Shown here: positions 46,750-57,126 of the stretch, one piece after another
Numbering within the stretch: the first letter of the stretch is position 1
How the letters are laid out: each line of letters starts with the position of its first letter
The notes under the pieces: generated by a model
The model's database searches: none
The model's input: the letters and a program-made list of their open reading frames with translations, nothing else
What the model was told of the DNA's origin: nothing
Translations under genes and position numbers: made by a program
From: Rhodamnia argentea
Lineage: Eukaryota > Streptophyta > Magnoliopsida > Myrtales > Myrtaceae
Reading direction: 5' to 3'
Length of the DNA stretch: 64,000 nt
NCBI RefSeq assembly: GCF_020921035.1
Contig: NC_063152.1
Span: 32,656,494 to 32,720,493, forward strand

Positions 46750-47385
46750 TCACGAGCGCTGGCCGTCATCATCATCATGCTCATTCCTCTTACCAGCAAA
46801 AGTATCTCCATGTCTCACTGTCCAAAACCTTTCGACTTCTTCTGGCTTCCGCCCCGGAATCCGACCAGCTATCAAATCCCACCTGTGGTCGATCACGTCG
46901 TCAAGGTAAATACAGCATACACGACCGGTGTAAAGATTCTCTACGGCGGAACCAGGCGGCCGCCCGGCTCAACGAAAGGAGCCGCACGTTAAAAATAAGA
47001 AAAAGAGAAGGACGTAGAATTGGGTAACATCTTGTTCTTGCCTGTTTCCGACAAGCCTGTACATCCTGTAGATTAGATCCTCTTCTTGCTCGGTCATCTT
47101 TACGGCCTCCCACTCGATGCTACTCACTTCTGCACAAGATTTTACACAGACGAGGTGAGCACGTTAACGAAAAGAAAGCAGGTAAAATCATCAAGGGGCT
47201 TTGGTGGAGATGATTGCGAACTTCGCGAAACGATCTCCCTAATAAAGGAACAATCAAAAGGAAGTTCTTTTAAGGACCAAGTAGCCTCAAGATCAATTGG
47301 GTTGTCTGCAAGAAACGAGCTTGAGACCTTCCGTGCTGGCGCTCGCCCTTTTCTGCTGTTTGCGACTGCGTCGCCTCTCGTCCAT
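46750..47385 (-). CDS. single-repeat R3 MYB (CPC/TRY/ETC type)
   Basis: Three short exons on the minus strand: 47385-47328, 47129-47042 and 46882-46750; 92 residues. The protein starts MDERRRSRKQQKRAS, continues EEVSSIEWEAVKMTEQEEDL and ends after FAGKRNEHDDDDGQRS. The only domain is one R3 MYB repeat (about 28-78). The bHLH-contact signature [DE]Lx2[RK]x3Lx6Lx3R is intact at D37, L38, R41, L45, L52 and R56. Proteins of this kind lack an activation domain and compete with R2R3 MYBs for bHLH partners, repressing trichome fate and promoting root hairs; they act in the nucleus and may move between cells. Intron 1 is GT-AG. Intron 2 begins AG|GCAAGA, a GC-AG intron, and splits the conserved Arg49 codon. 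The exons are too short to stand out as open frames. Arabidopsis ETC3/CPL3 (At4g01060) is close to the DUF3133/ADNT1 pair, which fits. Confidence 0.9.
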
Positions 47386-47392
47386 GGCTTGT

Positions 47393-47394
<2 letters not shown>

Positions 47395-47425
<31 letters not shown>

Positions 47426-47533
47426 TGGGTACGATCAGATGGGTCGCGCACGAGAATGAGACTGTCGATCTAAGCGATTAAGGAAAGAGGGACAGAAGAT
47501 AAGTACAACAAGATGGTGACTTAGAATTTTATA
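47395..47533 (-). promoter_or_regulatory. R3 MYB leader: CT tract and TATA box
   Basis: (GA)n at 47395-47418 on the plus strand is a CT tract right before the ATG on the gene strand. TTTTATA at 47527-47533 reads TATAAAA on the gene strand, about 145 bp upstream of the ATG. Confidence 0.5.
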
Positions 47534-48509
47534 GGAAAATACTTTCGTAATAGTATTATCTAGTACTATCAAGACAGTACAATATTAATTACAGATGCAC
47601 ATATCATCACGATATATTTTACGTAAAATACTAATTAATTGAGAAATTACGTGTTCAGAAATAACCGACATAAACAGTACAATCTCAACTGCAGATCATA
47701 TATCATCACTACATGTTTTGCATAAAGCACTAATTAATTAAAAGATCACGTGATAAAAAATGACCGATAATATTATTAGACTGTTAGGCTAACAGCTTTT
47801 AATTTTATATAGGTTTTTCTCAAAAGCAATATGTCGAGAAAATGACTGGTGAGGGAGAGAAACTTAAACCACGTTGATTTAAAAAAAAAAAAAAAAGGAT
47901 GAGGGTGGCTCGAAGATTAGATAGGGAGTAGGGCCATGTGCAGGGCTTGCGTTTCTCATCCAAATTCATCTTTTATATGTACAGATGGACAGATAGATAT
48001 AGCAGGAAGAAGAAAAGTTAGGAAACACCCTGGAAATTGGAGTTCCGTTGTGGCTTTCCCGGTCAATATTCATCACCCGCTTTGCAGCTTGCTCGCCTGC
48101 ATGCATGCACACTGGTCAATCCTATGAAGATGTTCAATGGTTTTGTCCAGCTTTCTAGGTTTGACATCTCCACATCATCATCAATGTGCAGAGATATTAA
48201 CATTAATATGTTGAAAAAACACATATATAATACTTATAAAGAGCTCTCAGATTTATATTTAAATGTAGTTTGAGAGAGTTCTTGATCCAAATTCAAATCA
48301 AAAGAGAAGAGCGGCCTAATCTCGGAGAGATTGCAGAGCCACGTCTCAAACATCCTCCTCGACAGTGGTTGACTGGACGAATAGCAAAACTATTCTTCAC
48401 GTTCACTCTAGATCGGTTGCAGAAATTTATTCAAGCAAACAAAGTGAAAACTTTAAAGAGGGAAGAGGAAAAGAAGAAAGGAAAGGGAGGAGGGGAGGAT
48501 GGAAGGAGG
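47534..48509. other. intergenic spacer
   Basis: Contains a local repeat: TACAATATTAATTACAGATG.. (about 47578) and TACAATCTCAACTGCAGATC.. (about 47678), each followed by ATATCATCAC and CTAATTAATT. That is a roughly 100-bp tandem duplication. No gene was seen. Confidence 0.45.
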
Positions 48510-49667
48510 GGAAAATTATCAAAAAAATCTTAAACCTATTGCTTTTTTGCCGATTCGATTCTAAACTTTTTAATTTTGCTAATTCAGTCATAGACCTTTT
48601 GTATTTGTGCCAATTTAGTCCTAAATTTTTTTTTTTGCGTCAATTCAGTCCTAAACCTTTTATATTTATGTCAATTCAATTCATCCGACCAATTTTGACC
48701 GACCGGCGCCGACGTGCCAATTTTTAATAATATTTCTTCAGATTTTTTTTTATTTTTTGCTTCATCTTTAACCCCCAGTCGCTTTTCCCGACCAAAAAAA
48801 AAAAAAAAAAACTCTAGTCCCTTTGAGCTCGAGGTTATTACAGAACACTTCATCAAGCTTGGGCTTGAGCTCAAATCAAACTCAATCGAGCTCGTGTGGC
48901 GAACTGGGATGACCCGACTTTTGGTCACACCCTTAATAAAAAAAACCAGATTACACTCATCAACTAAAGCAAGGAGCCAAAGACTTTGGGCACTATGGTG
49001 CACTCTTAAGTTTCTAAACAGGCTCTCAGTCAAATGTAACCAAAATTAGGCTCAATCTTTAGTTTCTAAACAGATCTAGTGATGCCATGGCTGTACGAGC
49101 TCAAGCTCACCTGTCCATGGTGTTGCCATCGGGTGAGGCCAAGCTTGCCTGGGCATCGCATCGTGTCGCCATTGTTGAGCGAGTCACCCGGATCTGGCGA
49201 CGCCATGCCTAGGAGAGCTAGAGCTCAAGCTCACCCAGAAATGGAGGCGCCGGCCTCATGTAGCATCGGCGATGATTGGAAAGTCATTGGAACTTCTCCT
49301 CACTTCTCCCGAGTGAGAAGGTCTTTCAATTGCAAAGCTTGGGGATTTGCTTCATCGTATGGAGGATGAAGATGAAGCAAAAAATAGGAAAAATAAAATA
49401 AAAAATAAAAAAATAAATAAAAATATTATAAAAATTATCCCGTCAACACCGATCGGCATCCACGTCGGCGCCGGCCTGTCAAAGTTGGCTGGATAAATTG
49501 AATTTGTATAAATGCAAAATGTTTATAACTAAATTATTGCAAAAAAAAAGGTTTAGAACCGAACCGACATAAGTACAAAAGGTTTATGACTAAATTGATA
49601 AAATTACAAAATTTAAGATTGAATTAACAAAATTGCAATAAGTTTAAAATTTTTTTGACAATTTTCC
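48510..49667. mobile_element. non-autonomous Mutator-like element, copy D
   Basis: The left end GGAAAATTATCAAAAAAATC and reversed right end GGAAAATTGTCAAAAAAATT start an inverted repeat of about 200 bp. Each arm contains tandem CAATTTAGTCCTAAAC-type units. It ends inward at CCGACCGGCGCCGACGTG and its reverse, CACGTCGGCGCCGGCC. Flanks GGAAGGAGG (left) and GGAAAGGAGG (right) look like a diverged target duplication. The GC-rich core (about 49080-49370) repeats GAGCTCAAGCTCACC. No transposase. Confidence 0.68.
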
Positions 49668-49689
49668 TAGGAAAGGAGGGAGGGTTTCC

Positions 49690-49825
49690 ACTCTTCAATG
49701 ACTATATTGAACATTGAGCAAATGAAAAATTCATGAATCATATTAAATAAATTAAAAATTCATAAATGAAATTATATGTTTGGTTAAAAGTTTAGAGATT
49801 ATTTGCGTCATTTTTTTTCACTTGT
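49690..49825. repeat. single arm of the foldback family seen at 8511
   Basis: ACTATATTGAACATTGAGCA, AAATTCATGAATCATATTAA and AAAAGTTTAGAGATTATTTG followed by CGTCAT match the right arms of the elements at 8511-10546 and 14344-14634. No left arm is next to it. Confidence 0.5.
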
Positions 49826-51020
49826 TATAATCGAGGAAGGCATCATTATGGCATGATCACACCACCATTACTGTGTCCGAGTTGTCTTAGACGTGGCGGT
49901 TTTTAAAGACGCACAAATATCTGAATGGACGAGTCAGGCATGGAATGGCTGGTGATAGCCACCAGACGTGAGAGCTTTGACTCGTAGCTATGTCGCGGCG
50001 TTGACTTGGAATTTCGCAAGTCTCTCTCTTTCTCTCGCCTCTCCGGTTTCTCTGAAAACCTTTTGCGGACGAAGACCCGTCGACGTCATGGGACCGAGAG
50101 CATATTATTCTAGGAAACTGAGAATTAGGAAGGAACCAAACAACAACACTCCAAGAATGGGACTCATCGGTTCGTGTCGCGCCAAGACGCAGTACCCTCA
50201 CACGCTCTTCTTTCTCGTACGTTGTCCCTGGTCTTGTCTTTTCGGTGGGAGGAGCACGCTTTTTCTGATTCAGTCCACAACGACGTCGCACGCCAGGTCT
50301 TAATCTCATGGTAGAACTTTGTAGTTCCTACACGATATTAGATGTGATTAATAGGAAGATTACGTTGAGCACTCGTCCTTGACCTAAAGTTTTCGCGCCC
50401 CTACCCAACATGTGATCGAAGATTTCTAGATTTTACGTATCGAAATGACCAAAATTCACAATCCTAGACGGGGCAAGGTGGGTGAGCCAAGCTCAAGAAA
50501 GGCATTGCTCGTTCAGGCTAGGCCTTACCCATTTTTCCCTCGAGGCCAATCAAATCGCGGATTGCTAGACTCGTGATCACGTCTACCACTGAGAATAACA
50601 TTTTTGGTTAGGACGCTATGACTAGAACTAACTAATTATTGGTCAGTTGGGCCTAAAATCCAAATGATCTCATCGAGACAGGTAGCTTCCTTCCTGAGCC
50701 CGACTTTATGACGAAGGTGCAATATTTCTTTAATGGGTCATTGAGCCCAATATTCGACTGGGATTCACCCTTTGATCAGATATGCAAGAACAAGAAATTC
50801 CTTGAGACCCCTTACCCCGTGTCTGGATGAAGGAAGGAAGGAAGGAAGGAAGGAAGGAGTTATTTCCCTTGGGTCACATTTTATTTCTTCCCATGGAATG
50901 AAATCAAATGGGATCTTTTTTTTTCCAAGAATACCCTTTGCTATATATGTAAAGATGAGTAGGATAAAACCCTTTTTAGTCCATTAGTTGCTTCATTTCC
51001 CTCCCATTCCTTTCCTTTAA
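49826..51020. other. intergenic, with an unassigned GC-balanced stretch
   Basis: At 49887-50309 long frames overlap on both strands (about 140 codons minus, 111 plus) with no recognisable domain. A CT-rich run and an in-context ATG near 50090 resemble a gene 5' end, possibly a captured fragment. A (GAAG)n microsatellite lies at about 50829-50858. Confidence 0.35.
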
Positions 51021-51029
51021 TGTACACCC

Positions 51030-53080
51030 AAAGAAGAATAGGGGTAAGCAAATCAAGCCGGTTTAATTTAGAAATCGGAACCAACCGGTCTTATGCGATC
51101 GGCTCCAGGTTGCTTCTTGGAAGTGCCAATCTGGTTCTCAAATTTGAACCCTGGAACTGGCCTTCAAGAAAAGCGGCTTGATTTTTTTAGAATTTGCCGA
51201 TTCGACTCAGGATATAACTAGGCAAGCCAACCTGGACCCTGGTTCCTTGTGTCAGAATTGTCGGTTTGACCAACTCGGGACAAACCGCAGGCCAAGCCGG
51301 TTCTTAGGTTGAACCAGTCTTATATGCCTTGCTTAAAAAATGATATTGAAAATGCAACTAGGAAGATGGAACCCATGGCATTGGAGAAAAATTTCGATGG
51401 TTTGCGAGTGCTACATCAGCAGCCAAGTGGCATACATGCACACTAAGCCAACTAAAAATCGTTGTGAAAACCGTACATCTTTCAATATCATCTAGATTTG
51501 TCTCTTCCTCCTCTTCCATTTGGAATCACCTCTGAGCACAACCTCCACAGTCCACGCCTCTTCTCATCATCACCACCGACGCAGTCGCCAGCCCTTCATA
51601 CAGGCTAACAATGTTGCGCATCCAAGTCTAGTGTAACCATTCGCACCAATTAGGCGAGGAGTATTCGCCCAGATCAGATCGCCTGAAAAAGGAACAATTC
51701 TGGACTGGTTTCTAGAATGGCGAAAAGTGAAGGAATGAATCGAATTATGCGCGAAAGATTATAAGAGCGGTTATGGGATTTGTGTGTGTGAAGTTGCAAT
51801 TCTCACAAGAGGCGCCTTCTAACATGACGGCCAGTTTAGCATCGGAACTCCAACGTTAAGCGTGTTTAGGTGGGAGCACTCTCAGGATGGGTGGCCTTTT
51901 GAAAACTATCCATCTCTACGCCAAAGGATATCTTAAGGTTCGATATGTGATAGGTCAAAGCAGAAAATACCTCAAGTGAATTAATTAATTTAGGAGGTTA
52001 CACCGAGACACCCCTCTGTCATCCTTGCATGCCTTCGAATCTGGCATAGCTGAACTTCCAAATCTAGAGGCACCATGCCTTGGCCGCGAGCAACGAGGAT
52101 GGCTTGTTCACATGCGATGACGGAGGGGGAGGACATGGAGTTTAGTGAACTTCCAAATCTGGAGTCAGAGCCGTCTTCGTTCTTGGCCATGGCTACAGAT
52201 TTGGAAGTTCAGCCAGATCTGGAACATGAAGTGACGAGCAGCCCGTGACCCAATGAACAATAGAGCAGGAAGTGAGTCGTGCGAACTCACTGCTGACGAC
52301 CACTGCTCTCCGTTGAAGGCATCTCGTCCATAGCCGTTGGAATCTCAAGATTGCCCGTCCCGACTATGGACGGGCCGGTCGTGGTTAGTTATGAACCCAT
52401 TCGAGTATGGAAGATTGCCAGATGGAACTCACCGGTGGGCGCGGCGGCCACGGTAGGCGATGGGATAAGCCACATAGGCTGCCGCAGCCACCGTGACACT
52501 GGGTATGTTTATCACTGCATCTCCGTCACTTTCTCCATCCAAACTCGAGTTTCGTCCCGGAGACTTATAATTGGCATGTGGCTTGTGTTTCTATCGTCTA
52601 TGAGAAAGAACCAGCACATAAGAGATAAACAGACGTAGTCCCAGCGGCTGGGGCATGGTGACGCAGAACTGGATTTCCATGAATGGCCGGCCGAAGGGTG
52701 GCTGGATGGAGGAGGAAGACAGAGAAAAATCGATTTCTTTAATTTTCTAATTTGACTTCCATATGTCAAACTAGTAAATGTTTTCTCATAACTTGGGATT
52801 TAAAATAGGCACACAAGTTCACTCAATTAAAAGGCATAATATCAAATATGTGAATTTTACAAAGAAAAATAAAACCTGCTCTTAGGTGGAACCGGCAACC
52901 GATCGGTGTGGTTCCAAGCCGGTTCCACATATGACTGGTTTGATTCTCGAATCCAATTTCTCGAAAATGGATACATAGGGTAGGTCTTAGATCTCGATCC
53001 CAAAACTACCCCACCCCGAAACCAATCACCTCTTAAAAACACATGGCATATTAAAATTTCCATTCATAGTTTTCCCCTTC
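51030..53080. repeat. candidate large inverted-repeat element rich in CCGGTTC
   Basis: The left part (51050-51320: CAAGCCGGTTTAATTTAG, GAACCAACCGGTC, GGTTGAACCAGTC) and right part (52870-53010: GGTGGAACCGGCAACCGATC, CCAAGCCGGTTCCACA) contain matching text in opposite orientation. The middle (51980-52720) is GC-rich with repeats of GAACTTCCAAATCT. Ends and target duplication could not be fixed. Confidence 0.35.
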
Positions 53081-55226
53081 CAATTTTTTTTTTTTTGGGT
53101 CCTTTTCATCCATTTTCCTTCTCACTTGAATTACCAAACAAAGTGGAGATGGCGGATAGCATAGATAACTGGAGTACTCAACTCATCCAAACCAAGCTAT
53201 AACTTACAATTTTGGTTCGAGTCTGTGAGGGTGAGTTTTGGGTTCCATTTAGGAAACCCTATGGGATTTAGTTTGAGCTCAGATTTCAATTTGCGATTCT
53301 GTAAACCCCAAACCTCTTTAGTTATATAGAGAAAATACTCATTTTTTAAAAGACAAATAGGTTATTTGCATACTCACTTCTAACCACTAAATAAATTTAA
53401 TGTGCCCTATCTTTTGATCACTTTGTAATTACTACATTCCTTTACTAAAAAATGCTTCACCATGCTTATTATCAGTGTCAAAATGCTAATTTAGAAAGTG
53501 ATCACTAACTTTACCCATATGACTCATACGTTCTCCGAAGAGGCGCCGGTTACTATTCCACGTTATAGGCATTTATTCGTTACAAATGACAAGCACTTCT
53601 GAGGAAGTTGTCGCCACCCCACGCTACAAGAGAAAAAGAAAAAGGTTGTCTTTTGGGGCACGTGTGAGAACTGTTACGGCGCGTTTAATTTTTTTTAAAC
53701 TTTTGTCCAATTGGAAGATACGCAAATGGGTGTCGAGATTTAAAGCGAAAGGGTAAGGAAAAAAAAGTAGGATTTGGCGAATGTGGAATGTCAATTTGGA
53801 ATTTCCCCTTTGCGTTGACGTACAAATAATAATGACAATGTGGATAAGATTCATATGCCTAAGATAAGTTGCATTATTCTCGACTCGATTAACAACAAAA
53901 TAAAGTAGTAATCAATTGCCATCTGTCCAAAGATCATGCAAAAGCAAAGATTGGGGACAAGAGTCGAGCAACCGTGGTTGAAATTGAAAAGTTGATTCAT
54001 GAGATACAAAGTATTGGAATACGAATTAAAATGCTCTTTCATTTTTTGTCAACTGTTTCGCGATGCGTATCAATTCTCGGCTCATTTTTCTATAAAGTAT
54101 ATATCTGAGTGCGCTAAAGGAAAAGTCATCACGAGAAATCGAACAGAAATCGAATCGGCTTTGTCGATTTTATATCGACAATTCTTTTCAAGTTGGGCTG
54201 TACCCAACCGCTTGTCCAAAAAGTGTTTGTAACGAATCGTGTAGGCGATTTTGGTTTATTATTAGGAATTTTAGGTCTTTATTAGATAGCTGATACTTTA
54301 ATCAATAATTTAAACAGCGGAATCTTACTACTATGCATGTGTTCTTACATTGTGTAACTTATGTTTTCGTCGCATAGTCATGGGGAATTTCTTTTGTTGA
54401 TGTCTTGTCTAATACTAGAAGTAAATAGTCCGAAGTTGATATGAAGCACATCTGAGCCAATATATATGAAGCACATTACACATATACGGGCATTAATAGT
54501 TTAGACGAAATTCCAATAACAAAGTTTGATTTGAATTGAGATTTTTCCAAGTTAGACAGATTAATCAATCAAATCGGGAACGCCCTTTACTATTCTCTCC
54601 AGCTAGTTTGATAAATGCTTGATGTCGTGTAATATTTATTTTTGGGTTTTATACATTAATACCGAAATTATTTGGTGCACCGGAAATATCCATATCATGA
54701 ATAAATTCTTTTAGATGGGGATTGGGGACACTCTTCTTGTTTATCTTCTCTCTTCTTCTTCTTTTTTCCTTTTTCCATTCTTTTTATTAACTATCTAAAA
54801 ATGGGAATTATATTTTAGTGCACTCAGATTCAGAGTTCTCAATACAACGTGACATGGTACGAGAACAATGATTCAATCCAATAACGAAGTTAGAGAATTT
54901 AGGCCTAATCCTAATACTACTTATCTAATAAAATACATTGTTGTGCATTGAGACAATCAACTCGATTTGATTGCTAAGTCACCTTGACCTTTTTCCTAGG
55001 GCTTCAAATGTCCATTTCTGCACAAGTTGTCAAGCACATTTTGGTTTCCAATCTTTATCCATGCACGATGAACTACTTTTATATAAAAATATCGATTATA
55101 AAAGACCTAATTGGAAGCAGAGAGGATCTGATTTGCCAATAAAGTCAAGAAGCCAAGATATGGGGAACCCACCATGATGGCCACCTTATTTTTCTCCACA
55201 TTTCCTTAATGCCCTATTTTTGTCAC
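53081..55226. other. intergenic spacer upstream of the microRNA cluster
   Basis: AT-rich, no gene recognised. The last several hundred bases should contain the promoter of the microRNA transcript. Confidence 0.45.
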
Positions 55227-55233
55227 TATAAAA
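55227..55233 (+). promoter_or_regulatory. TATA box of the miR477-like transcript
   Basis: CTATAAAATGG gives a good TATAAAA at 55227-55233. A start about 30 bases downstream (near 55260, CCTCAGAATC) would place all three hairpins in one primary transcript. Confidence 0.55.
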
Positions 55234-55336
55234 TGGGGTTCTCCGCCAATCCTAGTTCCTCAGAATCAAAAGCTTAGAGCAAGATGAGGAAGATCAAAGT
55301 GAAGTCTTTTTCCCCCCCTCCCCCCAAGGCAAATTG

Positions 55337-55445
55337 GGTTGCTCACTCTCCCTCAAGAGCTTCTCATCCTATGTCTCACGTTTCGCTTTTTGATGTGAAA
55401 TTCATGGGCTTAGAAGTAGAAGCCCTTGAGGGAGAGCTAGCAAGC
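55337..55445 (+). ncRNA. MIR477: miR477-like precursor hairpin 1
   Basis: The 5' arm has ACTCTCCCTCAAGAGCTTCT (from 55345). The 3' arm has GTAGAAGCCCTTGAGGGAGA (from 55416), which pairs with it almost perfectly over more than 25 bp around a loop of about 45 bases. The 5' arm matches the miR477 family as I remember it (CTCTCCCTCAAAGGCTTC type). Which arm gives the dominant small RNA cannot be told from sequence. In other plants family members are reported to target GRAS-type transcripts. Confidence 0.8.
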
Positions 55446-55506
55446 TTTGTCTTGCTTCTGCCAAAATTTTCGTTCAAGGTTGTGTTTTGACAGAGTTATA
55501 GGAACC

Positions 55507-55621
55507 AAGGCACTTCTCTCTTTGCCCTCTCCTTCAAAGACTTCCGACCATGGCCGGTCTGATTAGTCTGTAAAGATCACGCGGTCGGAAGTCTTTGGGG
55601 AGAGGGCAAAGAATGTGTCTT
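55507..55621 (+). ncRNA. MIR477: miR477-like precursor hairpin 2
   Basis: CTCTCCTTCAAAGACTTCCG (from 55527) on the 5' arm faces GTCGGAAGTCTTTGGGGAGA (from 55584) on the 3' arm. The stem of about 30 bp is nearly perfect, extended by CTTTGCC and GGCAAAG. The loop is about 33 bases. The 5p sequence is a miR477 variant. It begins about 181 bases after the equivalent position in hairpin 1. Confidence 0.78.
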
Positions 55622-55689
55622 GATCGAGCCCGTGGGTGAAAAAAAGATAGTGCGACCTACGGGGAACAATCAAAGCATGTACGCGATGG

Positions 55690-55850
55690 TTCGGCATTGC
55701 TCACTCTCCTTCAAGGGCTTCTGTATTTTGCCCGCCTTGGCGATGAGGTTTTTGTCCGGATGCAATCCATGTCGCCTACCGGTCATGGATTTCTCGCTTT
55801 CTCGCAGCAGAAAACCGAGGTCCTTGGGGAGAGTGGATAATGTTGTAAGC
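55690..55850 (+). ncRNA. MIR477: miR477-like precursor hairpin 3
   Basis: ACTCTCCTTCAAGGGCTTCT (from 55703) on the 5' arm faces GAGGTCCTTGGGGAGAGTGG (from 55817) on the 3' arm. The pairing is weaker than in hairpins 1 and 2, with a few mismatches and a longer loop of about 85 bases. Its 5p differs by one base from the common ACTCTCCCTCAAGGGCTTC form. Spacing from hairpin 2 is about 177 bases, so the three look like tandem duplicates. Confidence 0.7.
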
Positions 55851-56842
55851 CGTGTTTGGGCCGAAGAGAAGCCGTACCACTCACCATGCATTGCTTAGGT
55901 GCATCGCAGGTAATTACCAGCTTTTCATCTTTCTCTTGTTTTAAGGTTTTGACAACGTTGTAGTTATCAGTTTCAGACAAAATGCTGGCATGGGTTCCAA
56001 GCTGATGAGAGGACGCAGAAAAGCTGTATTTATTCCGTTATTGTTCCTAGTTTTAGCAGCAAAATGCTTCCATATTGTCGATGGCTGCTCTAGCAGCTTA
56101 TCAGATATATGTAGTAGCATTCTTTTAGTGCTATATAGACTTTCCTTTAGGGTTGATTAATTCTTTTTGAGTCTGTTCACTTTGTCAACAATGCAAAAGA
56201 GAAAAGAGGAAAATGACAAGAAAAACCAGCTAGATTAGATAGTAATTGCCTTTCAAGACCACTCAAAGATAGTATCAATTTTATATCTGTGACTTCATTT
56301 TGGACAATGGTCTGCTCAAAACAACAACCGAAGCTTTTTCTTCGACGATAAACTGTAGGCCTTTGCGTGATATTCAGTGAATGCAATAAGGTGTATCGCT
56401 GTAGTCGCTCTTTCTTTGAGCAGCGAGCTTGACCCCGTGATCAAATGGTGATGGTGACCGCCCGTTATGCCGATTGGATAGCCTCCCTCTCGGTTTTCTG
56501 ACTCGGACTCATACTTGCATTTGTTTGGCGAAAAGCTTTTTCGCAGCATAGTTTATTTTGATGGTCGAGTGCTTGTGCACGAATGAAATCTTTATGGTCG
56601 TCCACTAAGTACCAAAAACTACACTATCTAATTCTTTCCAGTAATTGCTTTTCGGCGAGCAAAACCGCCTTCAACATAAAAAGATCTCGTGAAAAATATG
56701 GTGGAGCATGTCAAGAGTTTTCACGAGATTTGAATGGTGAACTGCCCGTGACAGTCGTTTTAGCACTGCAAGGATGATATGTGCCGGGTTCAATGTCGCT
56801 AATGTCGCTGAATCATAATATGCAGATTCTCTAGGAGGAAAT
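55851..56842. other. 3' flank of the microRNA locus
   Basis: A possible splice donor (CGCAG|GTAATTACC, about 55908) suggests the primary microRNA transcript may be spliced further downstream. No protein gene recognised. Confidence 0.35.
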
Positions 56843-57126
56843 TGTTAAAACGATAAAGATTGAAGATCTTTCTAATTCAAATATATTAGGAAATATGGCT
56901 GAGTTGTGCGATATTCATAGTTACCAAATTCATGATTGTCACACATTGCATCGTTCTCTATTAAAGGATAATAAATCCTCCCCAAAGAAAACAAAAGATG
57001 AATTGGGGATTTACCGCTATGGATGTAAGCTTCCAAGAGACTCCTTTTCTCTTGGTTGTCTGGACCACGTTAATTATTGGGTGTTCCTCTTCTCTTCTTT
57101 TATCTCTTTTTATTATCATTAAAACA
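56843..57126 (+). repeat. left LTR of the copia element
   Basis: About 284 bp, beginning TGTTAAAACG and ending TTAAAACA (TG..CA), matching the right LTR throughout. Confidence 0.92.

Noticed and set aside
50829-50858. (GAAG)n run considered as CRISPR-like or regulatory repeat
   Set aside because: Simple tetranucleotide microsatellite without spacers.
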